Notes: generated from the letters alone by a model not told the origin. A stretch of 38,412 nt of DNA from an uncultured Oscillospiraceae bacterium (GCA_958423465.1 CATZRD010000022.1:1-38412), one strand, 5' to 3'. Shown: positions 8,405 to 15,781, counted from the stretch's first letter. A program made the numbers and translations.

Positions 8405-9373
8405 TCAGGAAGCGGGAGCGGCCCCGCCGTCCCGGTAGGACTTGGGCGAGCGGCCGTAGGCGGCGGCGAAGAGACGGTGAAAATAGCTGATGTTTTCGTA
8501 CCCCACCGCCAGAGAGACGTCGGACACCCGGCGGTCCGTCTCCCGCAGCAGAAAGGCGGCCTGGGCCAGGCGCTTTTCCTGGACGAGCTGGGTATAGGTC
8601 TTGCCGGTTTTCCGCTTGATCTCCCGGGAGAGCCACACCGGGTCGTAGTGGAGACGGCGGGCGGCGTCCGCCAGGGACCCGTCGGCATACCGGGTCTCCA
8701 CATACTTCAGGGCCTTCAGCACCGCGGCCTCCTCCCGGTCCCGGAAGGTGAGCTTCTCCGTGTGGTCCAGAAGCTGCAAAAACAGCAGGGCCATGGTCAT
8801 CTGGCTGATCTTCTGCCGGTGGCCGGTCTCCCGCAGCAGGGCGAAGAGGAGGTTCTCCACCAGATTCTGCACCGGCTCCACCTGGGCCACCCGGAAGAGG
8901 AGATAGCCCGGCCCCCGGTCCTGGCCGCAGAGGCAGTCCACCAGGAACCGGCGCAGGGGGGTCTCCTCCTCCCCCAGGGCGGCGAGGCTGGTGAGAAAAA
9001 AGTCCGGCAGCACGATGAAATTCACCGCGATATCCTGTTCCTCCGCCCGCAGGACCTGGTGGCGGGCGTGCTGGTTCATGAACAGCAGCTCCCCCTGGGC
9101 CAGATGAAGGGTCTCCCCGTCCACGATGTGGGTGGTCTCCCCGGCGCACATATAGACCGCCTCCACATAGTCGTGGGTGTGTTCCGGAAAGCGGATGAAC
9201 CGGGTATGGGGCCGGATGGTGATGAGCTTCCCCGCCGCCAGCAGCCGGCGGCTGTTGATGACGGTGCCCTCCCGCTCCATATAGAGCGCCCGGTCAATGG
9301 TGGTCCTGCCCTCCAGAATCGCCCGCTCCTCCGGCGTAACGGCCCTGAGCTGGTCCAAAATGGTGGGGTCCAT
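8405..9373 (-). CDS. AraC-family transcriptional regulator (likely rhamnose activator)
   Basis: The 322-residue protein has an N-terminal cupin-type sensor region (FIRFPEHTHDYVEAVYMCAG, with His residues typical of AraC_binding) and a C-terminal pair of helix-turn-helix motifs (SLADAARRLHYDPVWLSREIKRKTGKT and VSDVSLAVGYENISYFHRLF, residues about 225-320). The start at MDPTILDQL is preferred because GGAGGGAGG lies just ahead; an in-frame upstream start lacks a good site. It lies about 100 bases upstream of rhaB on the same strand with its own promoter, the usual position of a RhaS/RhaR-like activator. The inducer is inferred to be L-rhamnose or rhamnulose from context only. Confidence 0.88.
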   Translation of the reverse strand: MDPTILDQLRAVTPEERAILEGRTTIDRALYMEREGTVINSRRLLAAGKLITIRPHTRFIRFPEHTHDYVEAVYMCAGETTHIVDGETLHLAQGELLFMNQHARHQVLRAEEQDIAVNFIVLPDFFLTSLAALGEEETPLRRFLVDCLCGQDRGPGYLLFRVAQVEPVQNLVENLLFALLRETGHRQKISQMTMALLFLQLLDHTEKLTFRDREEAAVLKALKYVETRYADGSLADAARRLHYDPVWLSREIKRKTGKTYTQLVQEKRLAQAAFLLRETDRRVSDVSLAVGYENISYFHRLFAAAYGRSPKSYRDGGAAPAS

Positions 9374-9401
9374 AGCCGCGCCTCCCTCCGCCTTTTTCCC
9401 C

Positions 9402-9430
9402 AGCATACCACATCGCCGGGGCAAAGGCAA
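9402..9430 (-). promoter_or_regulatory. Promoter of the AraC-family gene
   Basis: On the minus strand, TTGCCT (9430-9425), a 17-base spacer and TATGCT (9407-9402), about 30 bases before the start codon. Confidence 0.55.
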
Positions 9431-9454
9431 CAAAAAGGCCGGAAAGGGCGGATC

Positions 9455-10417
9455 TTACAGGGTGAACTGCACCGCGCAGAAGGCGGCGTAGACGCACAGC
9501 AGGGCGATGCCCTGCCCCCGGGAGAGCCTGCCCCGGACCAGGGCGGGCACGGTCAGCAGCACCATCACCAGCAGCATCACCGGCAGATCCAGCACCAGAC
9601 TGGAGTTGACGCCGAAGAGGGAGGCACTCTGGGGGATGGGGAAGGGGGCCAGGACAACGGACATACCGCTGACCAGCACCAGATTGAACACGTTGGCCCC
9701 CACGATGTTGCCCAGGCTGAGGTCGCTGTGGCCCTTGACCAGGGAGGTGATGGCGGTGACCAGCTCCGGCAGGCTGGTGCCCAGCGCCACGAAGGTCAGG
9801 GCGATGACCGACTCGGGCACGCCCAGGGCCTGGGCGATGAGAGTGCCGTTGTCCACCAGCAGCCGGGCGCCCACGGCGATGGCGGCGGCGCCCACCACCA
9901 GCAGCGCCAGCGTTTTCGCCAGGGTCAGCTCCTCGCCGGCCTCCGCCGTCTGGGCCGGGGCGGGGGAGCGCTTCATCTGCCAGACGTTGGCGATCATGTA
10001 GAGAACGAAAATGGCCAGCAGCAGGAAGCCCATGGGCCGGGTAAACTCCCCCATGCCGTAGGCCGCCACGCAGTAGACAGCGGCAGCCACGAAGAAGAAG
10101 GCCACGGGCACCCGGAGGGTCCGGGGGTCCACCTTGCCGGGCCGCACGGCGATGGTGATGGCGGCGATCAGCGCGGCGTTGCAGATGACGGAGCCGATGG
10201 CGTTGCCGTAGGCGATCTCGCCGTGGCCGGACACCGCCGACATGGTGGAGACCATGACCTCCGGCAGGGTGGTGCCGATGGACACCACCGTGGCGCCGAT
10301 GAGCAGCTCCGGCAGGTGGAAGCGGCGGGCCAGAGCCGAGGCGCCGTCCACGAACCAGTCGCCGCCCTTGATGAGGAACAGCAGACCCAGGATGAAAAGC
10401 AGAACAGGAATGAGCAT
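9455..10417 (-). CDS. Calcium/sodium antiporter (CaCA family, YrbG-like)
   Basis: A 320-residue membrane protein with about ten hydrophobic segments and the two inverted alpha repeats of the CaCA superfamily: GATVVSIGTTLPEVMVS (about 41-57) and LTFVALGTSLPELVTA in the second half, each followed by a GN-x-(I/V)-G-(S/A)-x-(I/V) helix. The Thr/Ser-Leu-Pro-Glu motifs supply the ion ligands. It should exchange Ca2+ for Na+ (possibly with K+) across the cell membrane. A GGAGG lies 11 bases before the ATG. No clear promoter is seen close upstream, so it may partly rely on readthrough from the tRNA gene region. Confidence 0.9.
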   Translation of the reverse strand: MLIPVLLFILGLLFLIKGGDWFVDGASALARRFHLPELLIGATVVSIGTTLPEVMVSTMSAVSGHGEIAYGNAIGSVICNAALIAAITIAVRPGKVDPRTLRVPVAFFFVAAAVYCVAAYGMGEFTRPMGFLLLAIFVLYMIANVWQMKRSPAPAQTAEAGEELTLAKTLALLVVGAAAIAVGARLLVDNGTLIAQALGVPESVIALTFVALGTSLPELVTAITSLVKGHSDLSLGNIVGANVFNLVLVSGMSVVLAPFPIPQSASLFGVNSSLVLDLPVMLLVMVLLTVPALVRGRLSRGQGIALLCVYAAFCAVQFTL

Positions 10418-10451
10418 GGGGACAGACCTCCATTCAGAAATTGGCTTTGCG

Positions 10452-10478
10452 CCAGCGCCCCGGGCGGCGGGGCGCTGG
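10452..10478. repeat. GC-rich hairpin in the leader of the antiporter gene
   Basis: An 11-bp perfect inverted repeat (10452-10462 and 10468-10478) with a 5-base loop. In minus-strand RNA it comes after the tRNA terminator and before the antiporter start. Role unclear; a second terminator or leader stem is possible. Confidence 0.4.
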
Positions 10479-10501
10479 GAAAAAGAGGGACAGTACGAGA
10501 A

Positions 10502-10525
10502 ATCCCCACCCGAGTGGGTGGGGAT
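10502..10525 (-). terminator. Terminator of tRNA-Gly
   Basis: A perfect 10-bp inverted repeat (10502-10511 and 10516-10525) directly downstream of the tRNA in the minus direction, followed by a short TTCTC stretch. Confidence 0.65.
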
Positions 10526-10531
10526 AATAGC

Positions 10532-10607
10532 TGGAGCGGGCGACGGGGCTCGAACCCGCTACCTCCACCTTGGCAAGGTGGCGCTCTACCAGATGAGCTA
10601 CGCCCGC
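10532..10607 (-). tRNA. tRNA-Gly (anticodon GCC)
   Basis: The 76-base gene folds as a full cloverleaf: a 7-bp acceptor GCGGGCG/CGCCCGC, D arm with TAGCTCA and GGTAGAGC, an anticodon stem CCACC/GGTGG around TTGCCAA, and a T arm with GGTTCGAGCC. The anticodon GCC reads glycine codons GGC and GGU. A CCA end is encoded after the discriminator T. A perfect consensus promoter stands immediately upstream. Confidence 0.97.
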
Positions 10608-10619
10608 AGAACAGTGGTT

Positions 10620-10648
10620 ATTATAGCAACGGTTTCCGGATTTGTCAA
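10620..10648 (-). promoter_or_regulatory. Consensus sigma-A promoter of tRNA-Gly
   Basis: On the minus strand TTGACA (10648-10643), a 17-base spacer and TATAAT (10625-10620), all positions matching consensus, ending 12 bases before the mature tRNA 5' end. Confidence 0.9.
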
Positions 10649-10680
10649 CAGTTTTTTGGAAAATTCAGCCGCCCTGCCGC

Positions 10681-10721
10681 AAAAAGCGGCAGACGGCCCG
10701 GGATGCCCCGGGACGCCTGCC
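10681..10721 (-). terminator. Terminator of the Asn/Gly-rich lipoprotein gene
   Basis: In minus-strand RNA a stem formed by 10707-10721 and 10688-10702 (loop 10703-10706, one mismatch and one G-U pair) is followed two bases later by five uridines (10685-10681). Confidence 0.65.
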
Positions 10722-10742
10722 GTGTCCGCTGCCCGCCGGAGG

Positions 10743-11249
10743 TTACCAGCGGCTGTTCTCGCCGTCGGAGAGGATGCCGTCGCTGTCATGGACTCTGGCA
10801 TTGTCCAGCATCTTCTGGAAGCTGGTGCGGTTCGCGCCGCCCCGGGTCACGCCGCGGCCGGCGTTGTTTCCGGCATTGCTGCCGTTGCTGCCGGCATTGT
10901 TTCCGGCATTGCCGCCGGTGCTGCTGCCGTCCAGCAGATCCTCCATGGCGTCGCCCACGTCGTCCGCGGCGTCATGGAGATCATTGCCCACGCTGCCGCT
11001 TCCGCCATTGGTCCCGGCGTTATTGCCGCCAACGTTATTGCCGGCGCCGTTGTGGCTGGAGCCGTTCTGGCTGTTCCCGTTGACGCCGGTGTCCACGCCT
11101 CCGTTGGTGACGCCGTTGTTCGCGCCGCTATTGGTCCCGGCGCTGTTGTTGGTCCCATTGCCGTTGTTTTGGCCGTTGCCGCCGCAGGCGGCCAGGGACA
11201 TCACCAGCGCCGCCGCCAGGGCAAAGATCGCAAGCTGTTTTCTCTTCAT
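10743..11249 (-). CDS. Asn/Gly-rich lipoprotein of unknown function
   Basis: The 168-residue product begins with a lipoprotein signal peptide (MKRKQLAIFALAAALVMSLAACGG; lipobox LAAC, lipidated Cys22). About 60 residues of low-complexity Asn/Gly/Ser sequence follow, then a helical acidic patch (LHDAADDVGDAMEDLLDG), more Gly-Asn-Asn-Ala repeats, and a conserved-looking tail TSFQKMLDNARVHDSDGIL. The DNA behind the repeats is itself repetitive, with GCCGGCATTG-type units around 10860-10915, so repeat number may vary between strains. GGAGGA sits before the ATG. I do not recognise a family. The anchored, flexible Asn-rich arm with a distal acidic domain suggests a wall-spanning surface protein; this is inference. 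Confidence 0.75.
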   Translation of the reverse strand: MKRKQLAIFALAAALVMSLAACGGNGQNNGNGTNNSAGTNSGANNGVTNGGVDTGVNGNSQNGSSHNGAGNNVGGNNAGTNGGSGSVGNDLHDAADDVGDAMEDLLDGSSTGGNAGNNAGSNGSNAGNNAGRGVTRGGANRTSFQKMLDNARVHDSDGILSDGENSRW

Positions 11250-11406
11250 CCCGATTCCTCCTTCCTGAACTTCACGCGTTCCGCGGGATAGCGCCAGCGG
11301 ACATCAGGACAGAAAACGTGCCGCCCGTGTCCGCTGACGGTAGTAGTATGAGCAGAGGATGGGATCTTATCGCTGGCGTTTTTAGCAATTTCTGCGGTTT
11401 TCTGGC

Positions 11407-11437
11407 AAAAAAGGAGGCCGCCCCGGGGACGGCCTCC
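11407..11437 (-). terminator. Terminator of the queT-like gene
   Basis: On the minus strand a 12-bp GC-rich stem with one bulged base (11437-11425 with 11424-11413) is followed by six T residues (11412-11407). Confidence 0.8.
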
Positions 11438-11442
11438 AGGTA

Positions 11443-11937
11443 TCATTTTTCAAACAGGCGGGAGCGCTCCAGCGCCGCCAGAAGGGGAAGGCCCAGCACA
11501 TAGCAGACCGCCAGCTCCCCCAGGGACACCGTGACGGCGTTATAGGCAAAGGCCCCCCAGAAGGCCCCGGAAAGTCCGGCCTCGTAGTAAGCCAGCATGG
11601 CGCCCACCAGCAGACCGTTGCAGATCACCGGCGGCAGGGGCGCCAGCCACCGGTTTCTGCACCGGGCGGTGGCGAGACCGGCGATCAGGGTGGCGGCGGA
11701 GCCGACGATCAGGTCCAGCACGCCGTAGGGGCTGAGGATGTTGGAGATGACGCAGCCCACGAAAAGGCCCCAGGCGGTGACGGGGGAGAGGAAGGGCAGC
11801 ACGGTCAGAGCCTCGGAGAAGCGGAACTGGATGGGTCCGTAGGCCAGGTTCATAAGGCTGGCCAGGTAGCTGAGGACCACATACAGCGCGCCGGTGACGG
11901 CGGCCAGGGCGATCTGGCGGGTGGTAAGCTTTTTCAT
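11443..11937 (-). CDS. QueT-family ECF transporter substrate-binding (S) component
   Basis: A 164-residue membrane protein with five to six hydrophobic segments. The segment YGPIQFRFSEALTVLPFLSP and the following GLFVGCVISN are characteristic of the QueT family, S components of energy-coupling factor transporters thought to import queuosine precursors such as preQ1 or queuine. The shared EcfA/EcfT energising module is not in the window, as usual for group II ECF systems. The ATG at 11937 is chosen because GGAGG lies 8 bases upstream; a longer in-frame extension runs through the structured leader and is not credible. The leader carries a candidate pseudoknot and an intrinsic terminator, which fits preQ1 control of this family. 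Confidence 0.85.
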   Translation of the reverse strand: MKKLTTRQIALAAVTGALYVVLSYLASLMNLAYGPIQFRFSEALTVLPFLSPVTAWGLFVGCVISNILSPYGVLDLIVGSAATLIAGLATARCRNRWLAPLPPVICNGLLVGAMLAYYEAGLSGAFWGAFAYNAVTVSLGELAVCYVLGLPLLAALERSRLFEK

Positions 11938-11967
11938 CTGATGTACCTCCATTTTTTGTTTAGAGAA

Positions 11968-12052
11968 CGGCGGCCCGGTATTTTCCCGGAGGGAAGGCCG
12001 CCGAACGAACGGAGCGCTTTGTCTCCGCTTGGACTGGGTGTGGAGACCAGTC
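11968..12052 (-). promoter_or_regulatory. Structured leader, candidate preQ1 riboswitch with terminator
   Basis: In minus-strand RNA, GACUGG (12052-12047) pairs with CCAGUC (12037-12032). The 9-base loop holds UCUCC (12046-12042), which can pair with GGAGA (12026-12022), giving an H-type pseudoknot. The same GGAG can instead pair with CUCCG (12014-12010). A strong stem (12003-11996 with 11975-11968) then ends in UUCUCU before the ribosome binding site. Class is not assigned: the A-rich tail of preQ1-I is absent. Confidence 0.5.
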
Positions 12053-12058
12053 GATGGG

Positions 12059-12087
12059 ATTATACCATGGAGGCGCGCCGGTGTAAA
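12059..12087 (-). promoter_or_regulatory. Promoter of the queT-like gene
   Basis: On the minus strand TTTACA (12087-12082), a 17-base spacer ending TGG, and TATAAT (12064-12059). Transcription should start near 12052, so the leader is about 115 bases. Confidence 0.8.
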
Positions 12088-12151
12088 GAGCGGAGGAGGC
12101 CGCCGGGACAACGGCAAAGGGCCGCCCCGCCGGGTGGGCGGGACGGTCCTT

Positions 12152-13270
12152 CTACCGGGGCAGGTTGGTGACGATCAGGTGCTCCACGCTGCGGCTGTTT
12201 CGGCCCCGCATATTGTAGGCATAGGTCCGGTCGAAGCGCAGAACGGTAAAACCAGACTCGTACAGGGAGCGGATGAAGCCGGTATTCTGGATGACGAGGA
12301 TGAACCGGGCCCGGGTCCGCTCCAGAGCGGCGGCCAGACGGCGCTGGTCGTCCCGGGTGAAGGAGCGGCCCTCATAGTCGGAGAAGCTGGTGTCGTAGGG
12401 GGGGTCCAGAAACAGAAAATCCCGCTCCGTCAGGTCCAGAGAGTCCAGCAGCGCCTCAAAATCCATGCACCGGATGTCCGCCCCCCGGAACAGGTTCCCG
12501 GTCTCCGGGGAAAAGATACGGTCCACCTTGGCTCCCAGGTCCTTGCGGTTGTAGGACATGCCGCCGTAGGGGATGTTGAATTCGCCCCGCCGGTTATACC
12601 GGAACATGGAGCCGTAGCAGTATTCCCGGATAAAGTAGAAGTTGGCGGCGGCCTGGGCCGGCGCGACGCCGGGGAGCCGTCCGGCGCGGATGTCGTTGTA
12701 CACGTCCCGGAAGCAGAGGTAGGCCCCGCTCATAAAGCCTGTAATCAGGTTCTCCCGCAGATCCGGCCCGCTGAAGGGCTGTCCGGCCTCGTTCCGGGCG
12801 GTCCGCCGCATCTTGTCCGCCACGGCCCGAACCAGCCGCCGCCGGAACCGGGCCCTGTCCGGGACGCAGAGGCCCCCGCTTCCCCCGCAGGCGGCCTCCG
12901 TCATACCGGCGGCAAGGGGGTCCAGCCCGGCCTCCAGAGCCTCCGCCGAAAGCGCCCCGTCCCGCAGGGCGGCATACAGGGACAGCAGCGGACCGCTCTC
13001 CCGGCGGCAGGCGTCCAGCAGCGCCTCCCACAGCAGGCGGTAGGCGTCCAGCGCCCGGTGAAACGCCGGGTCCTGGGCCTGGACCAGCCGGTAAAAGGTT
13101 ATCAGGTCCTCGGAGACGTCGTTGATCACCGCCCGCCGGGGCCGCAGGTGGAAAAAGAGCGCCCCGCCGCCGAAAAACGGCTCCACATACCGGTCGAAGT
13201 CCGGGATCATCCCCTGGATATATGGGATCTCTCCGGCCTTTCCGCCGGGCCACTTGATGAGCGGTTCCAT
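12152..13270 (-). CDS. DNA adenine methyltransferase, D12 class (solitary)
   Basis: The 372-residue product has the N-terminal IKWPGGKAGEIPYI and FFGGGALFF (about 32-40) AdoMet-binding motifs and the catalytic DPPY (289-292) in FLFLDPPYDTSF, the alpha-class order of Dam/D12 N6-adenine methylases. It should methylate adenine in a short DNA target, possibly GATC. No restriction endonuclease gene lies nearby, so it looks like an orphan methylase with a regulatory, repair or protective role. It is longer than E. coli Dam (278 aa) because of an inserted helical region at about 70-165 between the motifs, probably part of target recognition. The ATG follows GAGAGGGGGCGGGAA. It has its own promoter. 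Confidence 0.88.
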   Translation of the reverse strand: MEPLIKWPGGKAGEIPYIQGMIPDFDRYVEPFFGGGALFFHLRPRRAVINDVSEDLITFYRLVQAQDPAFHRALDAYRLLWEALLDACRRESGPLLSLYAALRDGALSAEALEAGLDPLAAGMTEAACGGSGGLCVPDRARFRRRLVRAVADKMRRTARNEAGQPFSGPDLRENLITGFMSGAYLCFRDVYNDIRAGRLPGVAPAQAAANFYFIREYCYGSMFRYNRRGEFNIPYGGMSYNRKDLGAKVDRIFSPETGNLFRGADIRCMDFEALLDSLDLTERDFLFLDPPYDTSFSDYEGRSFTRDDQRRLAAALERTRARFILVIQNTGFIRSLYESGFTVLRFDRTYAYNMRGRNSRSVEHLIVTNLPR

Positions 13271-13299
13271 TTCCCGCCCCCTCTCCTGATGCTGTTCCG

Positions 13300-13328
13300 A
13301 TTATAAGCGGCTCCCGCCCAAAAAGCAA
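13300..13328 (-). promoter_or_regulatory. Promoter of the adenine methylase gene
   Basis: On the minus strand TTGCTT (13328-13323), a 17-base spacer and TATAAT (13305-13300). The -35 overlaps the T-tract of the acsB terminator. Confidence 0.75.
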
Positions 13329-13350
13329 GGGGGCCGCTGACGCGGCCCCC
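13320..13350 (-). terminator. Terminator of acsB
   Basis: On the minus strand GGGGGCCGC (13350-13342) and GCGGCCCCC (13337-13329) form a 9-bp stem with a 4-base loop followed by TTGCTTTTT, 15 bases after the acsB stop. Confidence 0.8.
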
Positions 13351-13364
13351 TCTTTGAAACTATG

Positions 13365-15494
13365 TTACATGAGAGGCTCCAGCCCCAGAACGGGGTGGCC
13401 CTTCTCGGTGAGGAAGCCCAGCAGCTCCTCGGGATCGGTGGTGATGGTCTCGTCGGCCACCATGTCGGCGAAGTTGTCGATGCCCAGCATCTCCTTGGCG
13501 GTGGCGTTGAGCCGGGGCGCCACGTCGTCCTTCAGCTCCTTGGGCATCCAGACGATGCGGGCGACGCCGCCCTCGGCGGCGGCAAACTTCTTGCTGGCGA
13601 TGAAGTGGCGGCCATGACCCATGAAGCCGGGGGTCTGCACGCCGCCGCCGGTCATGGAGGCCAGCTCGCCGAAGGACATACCGGTGGGGGTCATGCCCTT
13701 GTACTCACGGTTGACGATCACCAGACCGTTGGAGAACGGCTCGATGCCGCAGATGCACTCGAAGCAGCCGCAGGAGGTCATGGGGTCCTGCATGATGGAG
13801 TACAGGGAGACGTGCTCCACAGCGCCCTGGGTGGCGGATTTCACCATCCGGTCCACGTCGGGGTAGTAGCCCATGCGCTCGTCGGTGCAGCCCTCCTTGC
13901 TGATGGGCTGGCAGGGACCGGCGTCGTTGAGCTCCTTGGTGGCCTTGGCGTCCAGCCAGCTCACCGCGCCGCACAGGCCCAGACGCTCGGGGGTGACCAC
14001 GCAGCAGTGGCTGGGGGCGAAGGACTGGCAGAGGATGCAGGTGTAGAACTGGTCCACGCTCTCGTCGGTGAGGGAGCTGAGCCGGTCGTCACGGGCGTTG
14101 TAGGCGGGCATGGCCTCCTCGTTGAGGATCTTCGTGGCCTTCTCGGGATCGGTGACCAGAGTGACCTGGCACTTATCCACCACCGCATCGAACTCGTCCA
14201 TGATCATGTTGTACAGCACCTCGCCGAAGTGCTTCATCCGCAGGCCCTTGTCATAGGCGTCGTGGGAGATGCGGATGCGGAACTGGTTGCGCTGGCCGGT
14301 GTGCATCACGCCCTCCATGTAGTTGAACCAGGCGTGAATCTTCCGCTCGATGACGGACTCGAAATCCTTCTGCATCTTGGTGCCGGCCACCTCGATGTAG
14401 GTAGCCAGGGCGTACTCCACGTCGCCGCTGTCGATGTCCGGGCCGTCCACCACGATCTTGTGGTCCTCCACCTGGTCCATGTCCCGCATGGTGACCAGCT
14501 CGCAGGTGGTGTTCTTGCTGGACCAGAATTCCACCTTCATGTCGGCCTTGCGGATGATCTCGCCCTCGAAGGCGGCGGCGAAGGCCACGGGGATGGGCAG
14601 CTCCTTGACCTTGATCTTGATGCCCCGCATGGCCAGGGAGTGCTTGACGGTCTCGCTGTGGTCGGTGACGGACTCCAGCGCGCCGGGGACCTGCACGTCG
14701 CCCAGATCCTGGTCCGTGATGACGGGGAAGCCCAGGGCGATGGCGCCGGCGCCGGCGGAGACCACCACCTCGTTCAGAGGCCCGAAGGTGTTGACGAAGG
14801 CGGGAACGCGGTCCTTGGTGTAGGCCAGCAGGCCGCTGAGGTCGCCGGCCTGGACGTTGCCGAAGATCAGGGCGGCGCGGATGGCCACGGTGACCACGTG
14901 GATGACGGCGGTGACGTCGTGGCCCAGAGGCACCACCCGCAGCTCCAGACCCATCTTCACGCCCTGGTCCAGGGCCTGCTCGATGCAGTCGCCGATCATG
15001 AAGGTCATGATGCCCTTGGACTGATAATCCTTGACTACCTTGGCCACGTCGGCGGGATCGTCGGCCTTGCCCAGGACCACGGCCACGCCGGGGATGTCGC
15101 CGGTGACCAGGGGCACGCCCAGGGAGCGGATGATGGGGTCGGGAACGAAGCCGATGCCGGAATCCTCGGCGTAGGGATCGCCGCCGCCCACATACTTCAG
15201 ACCCTCGATGATCTCGGCGCCCACGGCGGTGGCAAGGCCGGCGTTCAGCGCCTGGCCCAGGTCGTCCTGATTGGAGATCAGGCTCTTGAGCACGCCCACG
15301 CAGGCGGGCAGATCCCCCAGAGTCTTGACCTTTACGCCGGTGGCGGCGTAAATGGTGGGGAAGAAGTAGGCGGTGTCGGGAAAGGCGACAGGGGTGTCGG
15401 CGCCATGCTTGGCAATGGCGTCATTGACGGCGCCCTCGGTGAGGCCCGCGACGGCATTGGAACCGGCATAGATCAGATCAGTTAAGACGCTCAT
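13365..15494 (-). CDS. acsB: CO-methylating acetyl-CoA synthase (CODH/ACS alpha/beta subunit)
   Basis: The nickel-iron-sulfur enzyme of the Wood-Ljungdahl pathway that joins CO, a methyl group from the corrinoid protein and CoA into acetyl-CoA. The product has 709 residues against 729 in Moorella thermoacetica. All six A-cluster cysteines are present: Cys486, 489, 498 and 508 for the Fe4S4 part, and the Cys575-Gly-Cys577 pair for the distal nickel. Each is offset by exactly 20 from the Moorella residues 506, 509, 518, 528, 595 and 597, so the N-terminus that docks CO dehydrogenase is also essentially complete. The start MSVLTDLIYAG is set by AGGAGG ten bases upstream; a longer frame runs back through the promoter. 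No acsA, acsC, acsD, acsE or cooC lies in the window, so the gene stands alone with its own promoter and terminator. Confidence 0.95.
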   Translation of the reverse strand: MSVLTDLIYAGSNAVAGLTEGAVNDAIAKHGADTPVAFPDTAYFFPTIYAATGVKVKTLGDLPACVGVLKSLISNQDDLGQALNAGLATAVGAEIIEGLKYVGGGDPYAEDSGIGFVPDPIIRSLGVPLVTGDIPGVAVVLGKADDPADVAKVVKDYQSKGIMTFMIGDCIEQALDQGVKMGLELRVVPLGHDVTAVIHVVTVAIRAALIFGNVQAGDLSGLLAYTKDRVPAFVNTFGPLNEVVVSAGAGAIALGFPVITDQDLGDVQVPGALESVTDHSETVKHSLAMRGIKIKVKELPIPVAFAAAFEGEIIRKADMKVEFWSSKNTTCELVTMRDMDQVEDHKIVVDGPDIDSGDVEYALATYIEVAGTKMQKDFESVIERKIHAWFNYMEGVMHTGQRNQFRIRISHDAYDKGLRMKHFGEVLYNMIMDEFDAVVDKCQVTLVTDPEKATKILNEEAMPAYNARDDRLSSLTDESVDQFYTCILCQSFAPSHCCVVTPERLGLCGAVSWLDAKATKELNDAGPCQPISKEGCTDERMGYYPDVDRMVKSATQGAVEHVSLYSIMQDPMTSCGCFECICGIEPFSNGLVIVNREYKGMTPTGMSFGELASMTGGGVQTPGFMGHGRHFIASKKFAAAEGGVARIVWMPKELKDDVAPRLNATAKEMLGIDNFADMVADETITTDPEELLGFLTEKGHPVLGLEPLM

Positions 15495-15541
15495 GGCAGA
15501 ATAACCTCCTGTAAAGTAGTGCCTATGGGTTGATACTTTAT

Positions 15542-15570
15542 AATATAGCAAACTTCCGTCTGTTTGTATA
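15542..15570 (-). promoter_or_regulatory. Promoter of acsB
   Basis: On the minus strand TATACA (15570-15565), a 17-base spacer ending TGC, and TATATT (15547-15542), about 50 bases before the acsB start. Confidence 0.6.
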
Positions 15571-15573
15571 GAC

Positions 15574-15596
15574 TTTTTGCCCCTCCGGGGCAAAAA
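15574..15596. repeat. Perfect hairpin between divergent acsB and lipoprotein genes
   Basis: A 10-bp perfect inverted repeat, TTTTTGCCCC/GGGGCAAAAA, with a 3-base loop. It has terminator form on both strands but lies upstream of both genes, only four bases from the acsB -35. An operator or early attenuator is possible. Confidence 0.5.
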
Positions 15597-15601
15597 ATTT
15601 T

Positions 15602-15622
15602 CCATCCCCCGGGTGGGGATGG
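15602..15622. repeat. Second palindrome in the acsB divergent region
   Basis: CCATCCCC (15602-15609) and GGGGATGG (15615-15622) flank a 5-base centre. Possible regulator site. Confidence 0.4.
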
Positions 15623-15683
15623 CGTTTCCCGCCCCTCCCGCCGGCCAAAAGGGGGGAAAACGGGACTTTTTCCCGGGGGTATG

Positions 15684-15711
15684 TTGACAGCGGCGCCCCC
15701 CCCGCTATACT
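15684..15711 (+). promoter_or_regulatory. Promoter of the His/Cys-repeat lipoprotein
   Basis: TTGACA (15684-15689), a 16-base GC-rich spacer containing a run of eight C residues, and TATACT (15706-15711). Confidence 0.7.
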
Positions 15712-15781
15712 ATAAGAACCGGGAGGAAAGACGCTCCCATATGCAAACGGATGCGGATATATGAAAAGGAGTGTGACCGCG

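Noticed and set aside
10860..10920. CRISPR-like repeats
   Set aside because: The repeats are short, in frame and encode the Asn/Gly-rich arm of a lipoprotein; there are no spacers.
8384..11083. An 899-codon frame across the AraC gene, antiporter and tRNA regions
   Set aside because: It runs antisense through three well-supported features including a tRNA; the sequence is low in complexity and unlike any protein.
12152..13270. Restriction-modification system
   Set aside because: Only the methylase is present; neighbours are a transporter gene and acsB.
13362..15485. A 707-codon frame antisense to acsB
   Set aside because: It is a codon-bias shadow; acsB on the other strand has all catalytic residues.
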